NCBI GenBank assembly: GCA_017557635.1
Contig: JAFYYH010000004.1
Span: forward strand, 23,883-87,882
Source: Bacteroidaceae bacterium
GTDB taxonomy: Bacteria > Bacteroidota > Bacteroidia > Bacteroidales > Bacteroidaceae
Direction: 5' to 3'
Length of the DNA: 64,000 nt
A model generated the notes under the pieces. That model had not been told where the DNA came from. It worked only from the letters and a program-made list of their open reading frames with translations, and made no database searches. Positions 35,793 through 43,780 of this stretch are shown in pieces. The position numbers and the translations under genes are program-made. How positions within the stretch are numbered: position 1 is the first letter of the stretch; every line of letters starts with the position of its first letter.

Positions 35793-37974
35793 CGCTCAAT
35801 CTGTTCCAATACTGACTGTAGAAATTGTCAGACTTCATAAGTTCCTTATGGGCACCCTGAACGGATACGCTGCCATTCTCCAGTACAACAATGTTATCAC
35901 TCAACAGTCTGGCAGTCTCCAGTCTGTGTGTAACAAAGATTATGATGTTGTCCTTCTTAAGCTCCTTGAGCAGGTCACATACAAAAGACTCGGTCCTGCG
36001 GTCCATAGCTGATGTTATCTCATCCAGGATAATGACCTTGTGATTTCTGTACAGAGCCCTTGCCAAAGCCACAAGCTGCTTCTGTCCGCCCGACAGGTTA
36101 ATACCCTCTTCACCTACCAGGGTAAACACACCTGCAGGCAGTTCATTGAAGTATTTTGTAAATCCGTATTTGTCACAGAACTCAAAAATATCCTGCGGAT
36201 TCTCAAGTTTCTCACCAAAGCAGATATTGTCAAGGATAGTTCCGTTATACAGGAATACATCCTGGGGAACATAAGATACAACGTTATGCCATGAATCCGA
36301 GTCAATGTCCGAAAGGTCAACTCCGTCAACCATAATTTTTCCGGATTCAGGCTTGTAGAAGTTCTCTATGATCTGGCACAATGAACTCTTGCCGCATCCG
36401 CTCTCACCTATGATGCTGGTAATGGTACCCTTTTCAAATGAGAGTGACACATCGTTAAGCAGGCGCTTTCTGCCTGTAAAGCGGAATGAAAGATCATCAA
36501 TCTCAATCTTGTCGGCAGCCACGTCCATAACTTTCTTCTCAGTATCATCCGCCTCCTGCTCATCCTGAGTGTCAACAAACTCAAACATACGCTGGAAGGC
36601 AACCTTAGCCTCGTTGATAGGTATGATTGCTGACGCAATCCTAGACATCTCGGACAGAATGTTAGTTGACATGCTTACCATTGCCATCATTACACCTACG
36701 GTCAAGGCATCCTTGAATACAAAGTAGGAGCAGAGTGACAATAACAGGATCTGGAAGAAAGAGTTGGACAAGCCGGTCTCTACACCAATCTTTACGTTGG
36801 TTCTGCCCAGGGAGTATGCCTGATCCTGGAAATTTGAGAACAGACTGTAGTTGTTGTCAAGGAACCTGCCCTCCTTTGAGTAACTCTTAATGTCAGTAAT
36901 ACCGTTTACAGTATTGATAAGGCTGCTTTCACTTGCGGCATAGGCACTCATGGTGCTACGCTGCTGCTGCAGGATCTTCTTGTTCCTCTTTATGATAACC
37001 CAGAAGAACAACGGAGAGAAACAGATTACCAGCAAACCTATTTTCCAGGAATAATGGAACAGGAATATGGAATAGATAAGTACGGTAAGAGCGCTGATTG
37101 TAGTGCTGTTGACCAATGTGCTTATTATTGACTGCAGTCTTCTGGTATCACCCAGACGTGAAAGTATCTCACCTACTTTTCTTGTATCATAGAAATATTT
37201 GGGCAGTCTGAGCAGTTTTCTCAGAAAGAACTTTGTAATCCTGTTGTTGAAACCGCGGCTTTGTTCAAGTAACAGCTTGCCTCTGAAAGAGCCCAGCATT
37301 ACCATTATAAGGTTAATCACCAGAATCGACGACAAACCGATGATGAGTTTGACCAACTCTTTGTTTACGAGTATCGAGTCTATCAGTTTCTGAGAGAATA
37401 TGGTCATTGCCAAACCCAGCAGGGTTGTAATGATGCCTATGATCAGGCTGACTGAGAACAGGCCGTAATCATCACGCACCAGGTTCTTTATCCACTCAGT
37501 CTTTCTCTGCAGTATGGAAGTCTTCTTTTCGAATGAAAGGTTCGGTGTCAGGATGAGACATTTTTTGGTCCATATCTCTTCAAGTTCCTGCTCGGAAACC
37601 GTCTTGACTCCTTCGGCCGGATCTCCAATCAGGAAATTGCCGTCTTTATATGAAAAGAGAGTTACATAATGACTCAACACTTTTTCTTTAACTACCGACA
37701 GTATGCAGGGAGCATCCAGTTTTTTGAGTTCATCCACGCTGTCAACCACTGCACCAAAAGCGTCAAAGCCCATGGTTTTGGCTGCCTGGCACAGTCCCAG
37801 AAGGGTTGTTCCGGTGCTGGAGGTTCCGCTTATTTCACGCAGATGCATGATGCTTGAATCGCCGTTATAGTATTTGATCATCATAAGCAGGCAGGCAACG
37901 CCGCAGTCTGAAAAATCATGCTGCTCTACAAATGATGCGTTTATTCTTTTCTTATTGTTGTATTTCATATTCAT
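35782..37974 (-). CDS. C39-peptidase ABC transporter for double-glycine peptides
   Basis: 730 residues. N-terminal C39 peptidase: VEQHDFSDCGVACLLMMIKY (Cys24), HYVTLFSYKDGNFLIGDPAE (His near 101, Asp near 117), which cuts after Gly-Gly leaders. Then six transmembrane helices (about 160-430) and an ABC domain with Walker A IIGESGCGKSSL (near 526), signature LSGGQKQLVALARALY (near 628), Walker B KVIILDEITSAMD (near 650) and H-loop FVTHRLET. It should process and export the four peptides at 38629-40535 encoded in the same operon. Directly follows the thioredoxin-like gene by 31 bases. An SP with outer-membrane partner such as a TolC or HlyD in the cluster is not seen. Confidence 0.95.
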   Translation of the reverse strand: MNMKYNNKKRINASFVEQHDFSDCGVACLLMMIKYYNGDSSIMHLREISGTSSTGTTLLGLCQAAKTMGFDAFGAVVDSVDELKKLDAPCILSVVKEKVLSHYVTLFSYKDGNFLIGDPAEGVKTVSEQELEEIWTKKCLILTPNLSFEKKTSILQRKTEWIKNLVRDDYGLFSVSLIIGIITTLLGLAMTIFSQKLIDSILVNKELVKLIIGLSSILVINLIMVMLGSFRGKLLLEQSRGFNNRITKFFLRKLLRLPKYFYDTRKVGEILSRLGDTRRLQSIISTLVNSTTISALTVLIYSIFLFHYSWKIGLLVICFSPLFFWVIIKRNKKILQQQRSTMSAYAASESSLINTVNGITDIKSYSKEGRFLDNNYSLFSNFQDQAYSLGRTNVKIGVETGLSNSFFQILLLSLCSYFVFKDALTVGVMMAMVSMSTNILSEMSRIASAIIPINEAKVAFQRMFEFVDTQDEQEADDTEKKVMDVAADKIEIDDLSFRFTGRKRLLNDVSLSFEKGTITSIIGESGCGKSSLCQIIENFYKPESGKIMVDGVDLSDIDSDSWHNVVSYVPQDVFLYNGTILDNICFGEKLENPQDIFEFCDKYGFTKYFNELPAGVFTLVGEEGINLSGGQKQLVALARALYRNHKVIILDEITSAMDRRTESFVCDLLKELKKDNIIIFVTHRLETARLLSDNIVVLENGSVSVQGAHKELMKSDNFYSQYWNRLSDDE

Positions 37975-38005
37975 AACTTCTTTTCAAAAAAAGGAGATTT
38001 TACAT

Positions 38006-38521
38006 TTATTTCAACCAATCTACCAGGACAGAGGATTCCATTCCTCCGTAGTTACTGTTTACAAGAACGCCTTCCTTGTCATATATGAATATGGCGGGCG
38101 GTCCTACAACCTGATATAAGGTGTGATATTTGGGAGAGTCCTCAAGCAATATCACTGAGTTTTCCAGTTTATCAATAGGAGTGTTTTCCAGGAAATATTC
38201 CATTTCATCCTCCATAAAGGCAAAGGAGATGAAAACCCATCTGTTATCGGGATATGAATCCCTGTTCTTTAAGATCTCATTCAGTTCCGTTTCACATATA
38301 CCGCACTCAGGGCTGAAAAACAGCACTACGGTCTTTCCCTTGGTATAGTCATTTACAACAGTATATGCATCTCCCATATATTGCCTGGCGGTAATTTCCG
38401 GCAGCATCTCCTTGGGAGCGGTATCTTCATTACCGGTCTTTGTGTATACCTTGACGGATATGGCACAAACAACCAGCAACAGAATGATGATTCGGGATAT
38501 TTTAAAACTTTTGGTTTTCAT
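38006..38521 (-). CDS. Membrane-anchored thioredoxin-fold protein with CGIC motif
   Basis: 171 residues. Signal or anchor at residues 10-27 (IIILLLVVCAISVKVY). The fold is TlpA/AhpC-like: GKTVVLFFSPECGICETELN (Cys near 72 and 75), RWVFISFAFMED, and VVGPPAIFIYDKEGVLVNSN with the cis-Pro. It should act in the periplasm as a thiol-disulfide oxidoreductase. Between the peptide genes and the exporter, so the natural substrates are the CxxC pairs of those peptides. Confidence 0.85.
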   Translation of the reverse strand: MKTKSFKISRIIILLLVVCAISVKVYTKTGNEDTAPKEMLPEITARQYMGDAYTVVNDYTKGKTVVLFFSPECGICETELNEILKNRDSYPDNRWVFISFAFMEDEMEYFLENTPIDKLENSVILLEDSPKYHTLYQVVGPPAIFIYDKEGVLVNSNYGGMESSVLVDWLK

Positions 38522-38558
38522 AAGATCTTAAGATTATCTTGATTAATGATCATTTTAA

Positions 38559-38611
38559 TTATTTCATTGCAGTCAATTCTGTCATATGCAGCCTTGACTG
38601 CAATGAAATAA
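38559..38611 (-). terminator. 18-bp-stem hairpin between peptide D and the thioredoxin gene
   Basis: Arms 38559-38576 and 38594-38611 (TTATTTCATTGCAGTCAA and its exact complement), 17-nt loop. It lies 18 nt after the peptide D stop. A near-identical copy follows peptide A (40232-40284). No long T-run follows, so partial termination or mRNA end protection is more likely than full termination. Confidence 0.65.
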
Positions 38612-38628
38612 CCAAAACAGGTGATTAA

Positions 38629-38859
38629 TTACTCACCCATAACAGCGTTGAGGCAAGGAGTGCAAGCAAGTGCAACATCAATTGATGATGCTATTGCAGC
38701 GATAATTGAACCAACCAGGGTAAAGGCTGAACCTTCGGCAATTAAAATACCGGCCTGTGCAAGTGCTCTGTAGCAATTGAGGCAAACATCCTGCTTGAGT
38801 GCATCCGGATTCCAACCACCTGAAATTTCCACCATCTGATCATTAGTCAATGTAATCAT
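38629..38859 (-). CDS. Double-glycine leader peptide D with two CxxC motifs
   Basis: 76 residues. Leader MITLTNDQMVEISGG (15 residues, Gly-Gly at 14-15), mature part 61 residues. CxxC motifs at 26-29 (CLNC) and 66-69 (CTPC). Between them is a small-residue-rich hydrophobic helix, AFTLVGSIIAAIASSID. Very similar to peptide A. The leader fits the C39 exporter in the same operon. Possible bacteriocin or signalling peptide; function not shown. Confidence 0.88.
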   Translation of the reverse strand: MITLTNDQMVEISGGWNPDALKQDVCLNCYRALAQAGILIAEGSAFTLVGSIIAAIASSIDVALACTPCLNAVMGE

Positions 38860-38905
38860 AATAATTAAGTTTTAAAAAGTTAATAAATAATTGATAATTA
38901 ATGAA
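38860..38905 (-). repeat. Conserved AT-rich leader before peptide genes (copy D)
   Basis: The 40-50 nt before each of the four peptide ATGs are nearly the same: on the minus strand TTAACTTTTTAAAACTTAAT with TATTATG at the start codon. Other copies: 39153-39205 (C), 39454-39505 (B) and 40536-40585 (A). The match is evidence that each peptide gene arose by duplication with its own ribosome-binding leader. Confidence 0.75.
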
Positions 38906-38921
38906 TTATATAAATAATACA

Positions 38922-39152
38922 TTACTCTGCCATAACTGCATCAACGCAAGGCTTGCAGCTTGTATAAATGTCCAATGAATGAATCAGAGCAGCAATAAGG
39001 CAACCTACAAAGGAGAGAGTTGCACTCTTTGCAACTGTCATGCCGGCCTCAATGAGGGCTCTATAGCAATTAAGGCAAACGTCCTGCTCAAGAGCATCCC
39101 AGTTCATACCACCTGCAATTTCTACCATCTGATCATTAGTTAATGTTGTCAT
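38922..39152 (-). CDS. Double-glycine leader peptide C with two CxxC motifs
   Basis: 76 residues; leader MTTLTNDQMVEIAGG, mature 61 residues. CLNC at 26-29 and CKPC at 66-69; hydrophobic middle LSFVGCLIAALIHSLDIY. It has an extra Cys in the middle (near 50), unlike its paralogues. Ends in VMAE. Confidence 0.87.
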   Translation of the reverse strand: MTTLTNDQMVEIAGGMNWDALEQDVCLNCYRALIEAGMTVAKSATLSFVGCLIAALIHSLDIYTSCKPCVDAVMAE

Positions 39153-39216
39153 AATAATTTAAGTTTTAAAAAGTTGATAATAAGTTGATAATAAATAGTT
39201 TAGTTAAATAAATGAA

Positions 39217-39453
39217 TTACTCTCCGATAACGGCCTGTACGCAAGGCTTGCAGCTCAGGTAAACGTCGCTTCCAATTACCAGCGCAGCAATGATAGCGCC
39301 TACAACGGTCGCTGCTGAACCCTCGGCAATTGCAACACCGGCCTCAAGAAGTGCTCTGTAGCAGTTAAGGCAAACCTCCTCACCCAGTGCATCGGGATTC
39401 CAAGTCCAACCACCTGCAATTTCTACCATCTGATCATTTGTTAATGTTGTCAT
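39217..39453 (-). CDS. Double-glycine leader peptide B with two CxxC motifs
   Basis: 78 residues; leader MTTLTNDQMVEIAGG, mature 63 residues starting WTWNPDALGEEV. CLNC at 28-31 and CKPC at 68-71; hydrophobic middle AATVVGAIIAALVIGSDVY with Gly spacing suited to helix packing. Confidence 0.88.
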   Translation of the reverse strand: MTTLTNDQMVEIAGGWTWNPDALGEEVCLNCYRALLEAGVAIAEGSAATVVGAIIAALVIGSDVYLSCKPCVQAVIGE

Positions 39454-39528
39454 AATAATTTAAGTTTTAAAAGTTAATAATAAGTTGATTATAAATTAAT
39501 TAGTTAAGTTTTTGCAAACAAGGACCCA

Positions 39529-40182
39529 TCAGAAGGCTATTATGGTCGATACTGCAACGAACAGCAGCATCATTACTCCGTATGTCTTCAATACAAAGGA
39601 GATTGACTCCATGAATGAGTATTTAAAGTTTCTGTGAACCAGGAATCCCAGGAAGAGCATGTACAGTATCTCCTGAAGGTTTACTGAGAGCAACAGAATG
39701 TACAACCAGGTCTGGGTCTCCTTCAATGCTGCGGCATCAAACCAGTGCAGCAGGGACATTGATTCAAAAAGACTCTGTGAATGTTGTTCCAATGTGACAA
39801 TGTCAACTGTTGACATGGCGGCATAGAACAGGATGAAAACCAACATGGATTTTACTGAAACCATCCAACAGGTAGAGAATTCCTTCTTTCCGGCAGGTGA
39901 CTTGACCATCTGTACCACATAGAAGCAAACACTAACTGCAACTATGCGTACAATGATCTCCAGCGGTTTCTCCAGATAAACAATCCATTTGCTCCTCTGA
40001 ATGGACTCCAATACCATTGCTACTATGTCGGCGGGAGCCTCAGGATCCAGTTTCTCAAATAGTACGGGAAAAACTATTTTGTTCTCAAGATACAGGAAGA
40101 CAGTGGCAATCAGCATATAGCCTACTATCCAGAACAGTGATCTCAAGCCTTTATTTTCTTTTATACTGTTAACTGCTATCAT
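39529..40182 (-). CDS. Multi-pass membrane protein in peptide operon (candidate immunity or assembly factor)
   Basis: 217 residues, no family recognised with certainty. Hydrophobic segments at about 14-32, 75-93, 108-126, 150-178 and 195-215, giving five likely membrane spans. Located between peptide genes A and B in the same direction. Small polytopic proteins in this position are often immunity proteins in bacteriocin operons, but a role in export or maturation is equally possible. Confidence 0.6.
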   Translation of the reverse strand: MIAVNSIKENKGLRSLFWIVGYMLIATVFLYLENKIVFPVLFEKLDPEAPADIVAMVLESIQRSKWIVYLEKPLEIIVRIVAVSVCFYVVQMVKSPAGKKEFSTCWMVSVKSMLVFILFYAAMSTVDIVTLEQHSQSLFESMSLLHWFDAAALKETQTWLYILLLSVNLQEILYMLFLGFLVHRNFKYSFMESISFVLKTYGVMMLLFVAVSTIIAF

Positions 40183-40231
40183 AAGACCGAAATGATTTGA
40201 TAATGATTATCCTGATTAATGATCATTTCAA

Positions 40232-40284
40232 TTATTTCATTGCAGTCAATTCCATCAAATGCAGCCTTGACTGCAATGAAATAA
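40232..40284 (-). terminator. 18-bp-stem hairpin between peptide A and the membrane protein gene
   Basis: Arms 40232-40249 and 40267-40284, same stem as at 38559-38611, loop differing in a few bases. It lies 20 nt after the peptide A stop. Confidence 0.65.
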
Positions 40285-40304
40285 TCAAAACAGGTGATTC
40301 CTAA

Positions 40305-40535
40305 TTACTCACCCATAACAGCGGTAAGGCAAGGATTGCAGGCAACTGCAACATCAATTGATGATGCTATTGCAGCGATAATTGAACCAACCAGGGTAAA
40401 GGCTGAACCTTCGGCAATTACAAAACCGGCCTGTGCAAGAGCTCTGTAGCAATTGAGGCAAACGTCCTGCTTGAGTGCGTCCCAGTTAACACCACCTGAA
40501 ATTTCTACCATCTGATCATTAGTCAATGTAATCAT
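40305..40535 (-). CDS. Double-glycine leader peptide A with two CxxC motifs
   Basis: 76 residues; leader MITLTNDQMVEISGG, mature 61 residues starting VNWDALKQDV. CLNC at 26-29 and CNPC at 66-69. Differs from peptide D at only a handful of positions, and the similarity continues through the 3' hairpin, so A and D are a recent duplication. Confidence 0.88.
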   Translation of the reverse strand: MITLTNDQMVEISGGVNWDALKQDVCLNCYRALAQAGFVIAEGSAFTLVGSIIAAIASSIDVAVACNPCLTAVMGE

Positions 40536-40636
40536 AATAATTTAAGTTTTAAAAGTTAATAAAAAGTTGATAATTAATTAGTTAAATACAATAGAAGTAG
40601 TTGAGCTCATTTCTACCAATATTATTTCTTCACAAA

Positions 40637-41743
40637 TTATTTCATCTCATAGTACACAAGCACCGGGTTGTCATCTTTCTGTTTTCTGACAGCCTTGATT
40701 ATTTCCTTAGCCAACGGGGAGGGATCAACAGTTTCATCAATGAAACTTTCCACATCTCCTGATATCAGGGTTATGAAACCCTTATCCGTAATACATTTTG
40801 GGATCATTGCATATTTCAGACCCGGAATATGGAATCCCTTCAGATGAGTAACGCCACTCTTGGTCTCACGGTAGAATCTGTAGTCAACTTCCTTTTTCAG
40901 GAGAGTACTGTACCAGAATGAGGTACCGGTTTTTCCATAATGGGGGTAATACAATCCTCTGTATTTATCAGGATTCTCAAACAGGTAAGAGAGATACACG
41001 TTCACGTCTCCGCTGTAGAACTCTGTTTCCGCTCCGTCTCTTCCATAGTTATACTCCTTCAGTACACCCAGACTGTCTTCGGTAATCTCACACAGATAAT
41101 TGGTTTCATCAAACAGGGTGATAATACCATTCTTTCTGGAATAACTTTCTATCTCTACGTCGCTGTTGTTATACTGGAAAGAGGTCAGGTTACAAACTTT
41201 GCGGATAATATCCTGTGTTTTTACGTCAAAGAGATAAAAGCCCAGGTCTTCCTCATTCTTAAGAGCCAGCAGCAGGGTCTTTTTGTCATATACCCTCAGT
41301 GCTCCGATCTGATACGGTGCCTTTATGGTTTCCAGATACTCCATCTTGGGCACTGAATAACACATGATTGAGTTGAGGTCAGTATTGGGGACCAGGTACA
41401 GGATCTTATTCTCACTGTCGTACCCAATCTTTCTGATCATGGTGTATTCACCTCGACCACGGCCCACTGCCTTAAGGACTCCTTCAAGTTTGTTGTCTTT
41501 GAAATAATAGACGTTGTGATACAGTTCATCCACCATGAACAGTTCATCACCGTAGCATTGCAGCATGGAGCAACCGCCTAAAGGATCGTCACTTACCAGA
41601 GGAACCACCTTGACGTTCTCGGTTACATCCTCAAACTGGACGTCTACTGCTTCTTCGGGATTGATGGTGACGCCATCAATGTGCTTCTGTCCACATGATA
41701 CTATGAACAAAGCTGTCGATAAGAATAAAAGAGACTTTTTCAT
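40637..41743 (-). CDS. Six-bladed beta-propeller lipoprotein
   Basis: 368 residues with signal MKKSLLFLSTALFIVSCGQK and lipobox IVSC. The repeats GDELFMVDELYHNVYYFKDN, GRGRGEYTMIRKIGYDSENK and KILYLVPNTDLNSIMCYSV are those of the Bacteroidetes six-bladed propeller family (BF3897/NHL-like). Such lipoproteins often lie next to secreted-peptide genes in this order. Probably binds a peptide or glycan at the envelope. 101 bases upstream of peptide A, same strand. Confidence 0.82.
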   Translation of the reverse strand: MKKSLLFLSTALFIVSCGQKHIDGVTINPEEAVDVQFEDVTENVKVVPLVSDDPLGGCSMLQCYGDELFMVDELYHNVYYFKDNKLEGVLKAVGRGRGEYTMIRKIGYDSENKILYLVPNTDLNSIMCYSVPKMEYLETIKAPYQIGALRVYDKKTLLLALKNEEDLGFYLFDVKTQDIIRKVCNLTSFQYNNSDVEIESYSRKNGIITLFDETNYLCEITEDSLGVLKEYNYGRDGAETEFYSGDVNVYLSYLFENPDKYRGLYYPHYGKTGTSFWYSTLLKKEVDYRFYRETKSGVTHLKGFHIPGLKYAMIPKCITDKGFITLISGDVESFIDETVDPSPLAKEIIKAVRKQKDDNPVLVYYEMK

Positions 41744-41791
41744 AATTAAAATGTTTATTGATTATTTACTGATTTGTTATTCAAAACCATA

Positions 41792-43780
41792 TTACCACCA
41801 CTCCATCATGCCTTCTGAGTCTATGACGAACGGCCTTTCCTCCTTTCCTCTTGAAATGTTACTCAGCCACAGCAGTGCCTGCGGAACGTCCTCATAACGG
41901 AGGTAGTTGTCAGTTGCACGTTGAACGCCCATTGATTTCCATTCGCCATTCAGGAAGTATTTCAATTCATACGTATCACCGGGAATTATGTCGTTACCGT
42001 CACCGCGCGGAACTACGCGTACATACTTGGGGGCCACCTTACCGGCAAAGTTCAATCCTACCCATGCGTTGTCAGGCTGGTCCCAGGCAGTCTCATAATT
42101 TGTCAGCCAATCATTGTCAAAAGCGTTCCTTGCTGATCCCAGATCACCTGATGAGCACATGGGAGTTCCGTCAATCCGGACAGTATCCTTGTCAAAGAAT
42201 GTCAGTTCGGCTATGCTTCCGCTGGTGCCGTCTGCACCCAGGTAACGCCAGTACTTGTGCGGGCCGTCAACCTCTATCATCATCTTGTCGGGGATAGTGA
42301 CACTGTCAATGGTCAATACTGTATGGCAGTCCGAGAAATCCTCCTTGTCAGCATACTGGATCTGACCGCCCAATATCTTGTCGCGCTGGGTCACCACGTT
42401 GTATGAGGAGTAGTACTTTCTGCGCAGCGTTAGCGTACGTGTGGATTCCTGAGTTCCGGTAATGAACCTTACGGAACCGTCCTTGTCCAGCACAAACGGA
42501 TCAGATATAGGGCTCAATGTCCTGCCGTCATATCCCAAGGCAATGTACATGTTGTTGATTCCCATGTTCCTGAAATGTGCCTTTCCGCGCTTTACCTCGC
42601 CAAAGTCAAGTACTGACCAGTCAGAATACTGTCCGTTGAACTTGGCTATGTAGGCATATTTCTCCTTCAGGCTTATGTATTTAGTCCCGTCAGATTTCCT
42701 GTTCACGGGTATTACAATGTCATGGGTACGGTTGTACTTGTCTGTTACATCCATGCTGGTTACCAGGAAAGGATGCTGCAGTTTTGATTTTGATTTATAC
42801 TTGGCAACTTCCCAGTTGATGGTATAACCGTTTCTCCAAACCTTGGGAATGCGCTCATACGGATAGAACTGAATTCCGGCCGGCATTATCAGGGAGTTTA
42901 CCGTTGGCTGCTCACGGCCGCGGTCATCAAGGAATACATACCAGGCGTGGCCGTTGCAGTTTCTGCCCCATTCAGGAACCTCGTCTATGACTGCCGGCAG
43001 TCCCAGGCTCCTGAATCCCAATACACCCAGAGTTACATAGTCTTTGCATGAACCGAATGTCATGCCCAGCATGGTTTCTGCGCTAAGGAATCCCAGTCCG
43101 CTTGTTGATCCCCAGTAAATGTGAGGTATCACCTTGTTGTTGATTTCATTGCGGACAATGTCTATTGTATGGTATATTGTACTCTCTTTATCATCCTGAT
43201 AGGTGAATGTCGAGATACTGTCAGAGAAGGTTGATGAGAATATGCCACGCCAATCATCAAATGCCTGCTTCTCGGTTTCCTTGTATGGTAACAGCCAGAT
43301 GCAGAACTCATCAAATGTCAGCTGTCTGCTCCAGGGTCTGGTTTTCCACTGGTCATAAGCGTGGTCAATGTTATGTATCAGATAATCAGAAGTAATGACT
43401 GCGCAATCTGATATCACACCTCTTGTCACTTTGTTGAACCTGTTGAATGATACTCTCTTAAGGTACTCTCGCTGCTCATCCACACTCATGTCTGACTTGA
43501 ATACATCAAGAGCAATATCGTAATAAGCATTGATTGAGTCTGTCCTGTATGAAAGGTGAGCGGGCATGTTCTCAATGAGGAACTTTGCTGCTGCCAGTTT
43601 CTCCGGGTTGGGATCAACCGTCTTGTAATGGTTCAACACTGCCTTCAGTTCGGTCTTATTACTACCCGCAGCCTTCATGGCCCAACGAAGATGTTTCTGT
43701 TCTTCACTACAGCCACTGAATGCTACGAGTAATAATGTTGCAAACAAGGCATAAATGGATTTTCTCAATAGGGTATTCAT
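41792..43780 (-). CDS. Transglutaminase-like lipoprotein, catalytic residues intact
   Basis: 662 residues from ATG at 43780. Signal MNTLLRKSIYALFATLLLVA then lipobox FSGC. Residues about 30-210 are helical; the transglutaminase-like core has FGSCKDYVTLGVLGFRSLG (Cys near 244), NCNGHAWYV (His near 277) and FLDDRG (Asp near 286). After beta-rich segments the C-terminal 130 residues resemble a discoidin (F5/8-type) module: ELTFFDKDTVRIDG, ARNAFDNDWLTNYET and YVRVVPRGDGNDI. The enzyme could cross-link, cleave or transfer on peptides or peptidoglycan stems. ATG overlaps the upstream stop by four bases. Confidence 0.85.
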   Translation of the reverse strand: MNTLLRKSIYALFATLLLVAFSGCSEEQKHLRWAMKAAGSNKTELKAVLNHYKTVDPNPEKLAAAKFLIENMPAHLSYRTDSINAYYDIALDVFKSDMSVDEQREYLKRVSFNRFNKVTRGVISDCAVITSDYLIHNIDHAYDQWKTRPWSRQLTFDEFCIWLLPYKETEKQAFDDWRGIFSSTFSDSISTFTYQDDKESTIYHTIDIVRNEINNKVIPHIYWGSTSGLGFLSAETMLGMTFGSCKDYVTLGVLGFRSLGLPAVIDEVPEWGRNCNGHAWYVFLDDRGREQPTVNSLIMPAGIQFYPYERIPKVWRNGYTINWEVAKYKSKSKLQHPFLVTSMDVTDKYNRTHDIVIPVNRKSDGTKYISLKEKYAYIAKFNGQYSDWSVLDFGEVKRGKAHFRNMGINNMYIALGYDGRTLSPISDPFVLDKDGSVRFITGTQESTRTLTLRRKYYSSYNVVTQRDKILGGQIQYADKEDFSDCHTVLTIDSVTIPDKMMIEVDGPHKYWRYLGADGTSGSIAELTFFDKDTVRIDGTPMCSSGDLGSARNAFDNDWLTNYETAWDQPDNAWVGLNFAGKVAPKYVRVVPRGDGNDIIPGDTYELKYFLNGEWKSMGVQRATDNYLRYEDVPQALLWLSNISRGKEERPFVIDSEGMMEWW

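Noticed and set aside
38860-40585. CRISPR-like array suggested by repeated units around the peptide genes
   Set aside because: The repeats are coding genes with conserved leaders, about 300 bp or more apart, not short repeats with unique spacers.
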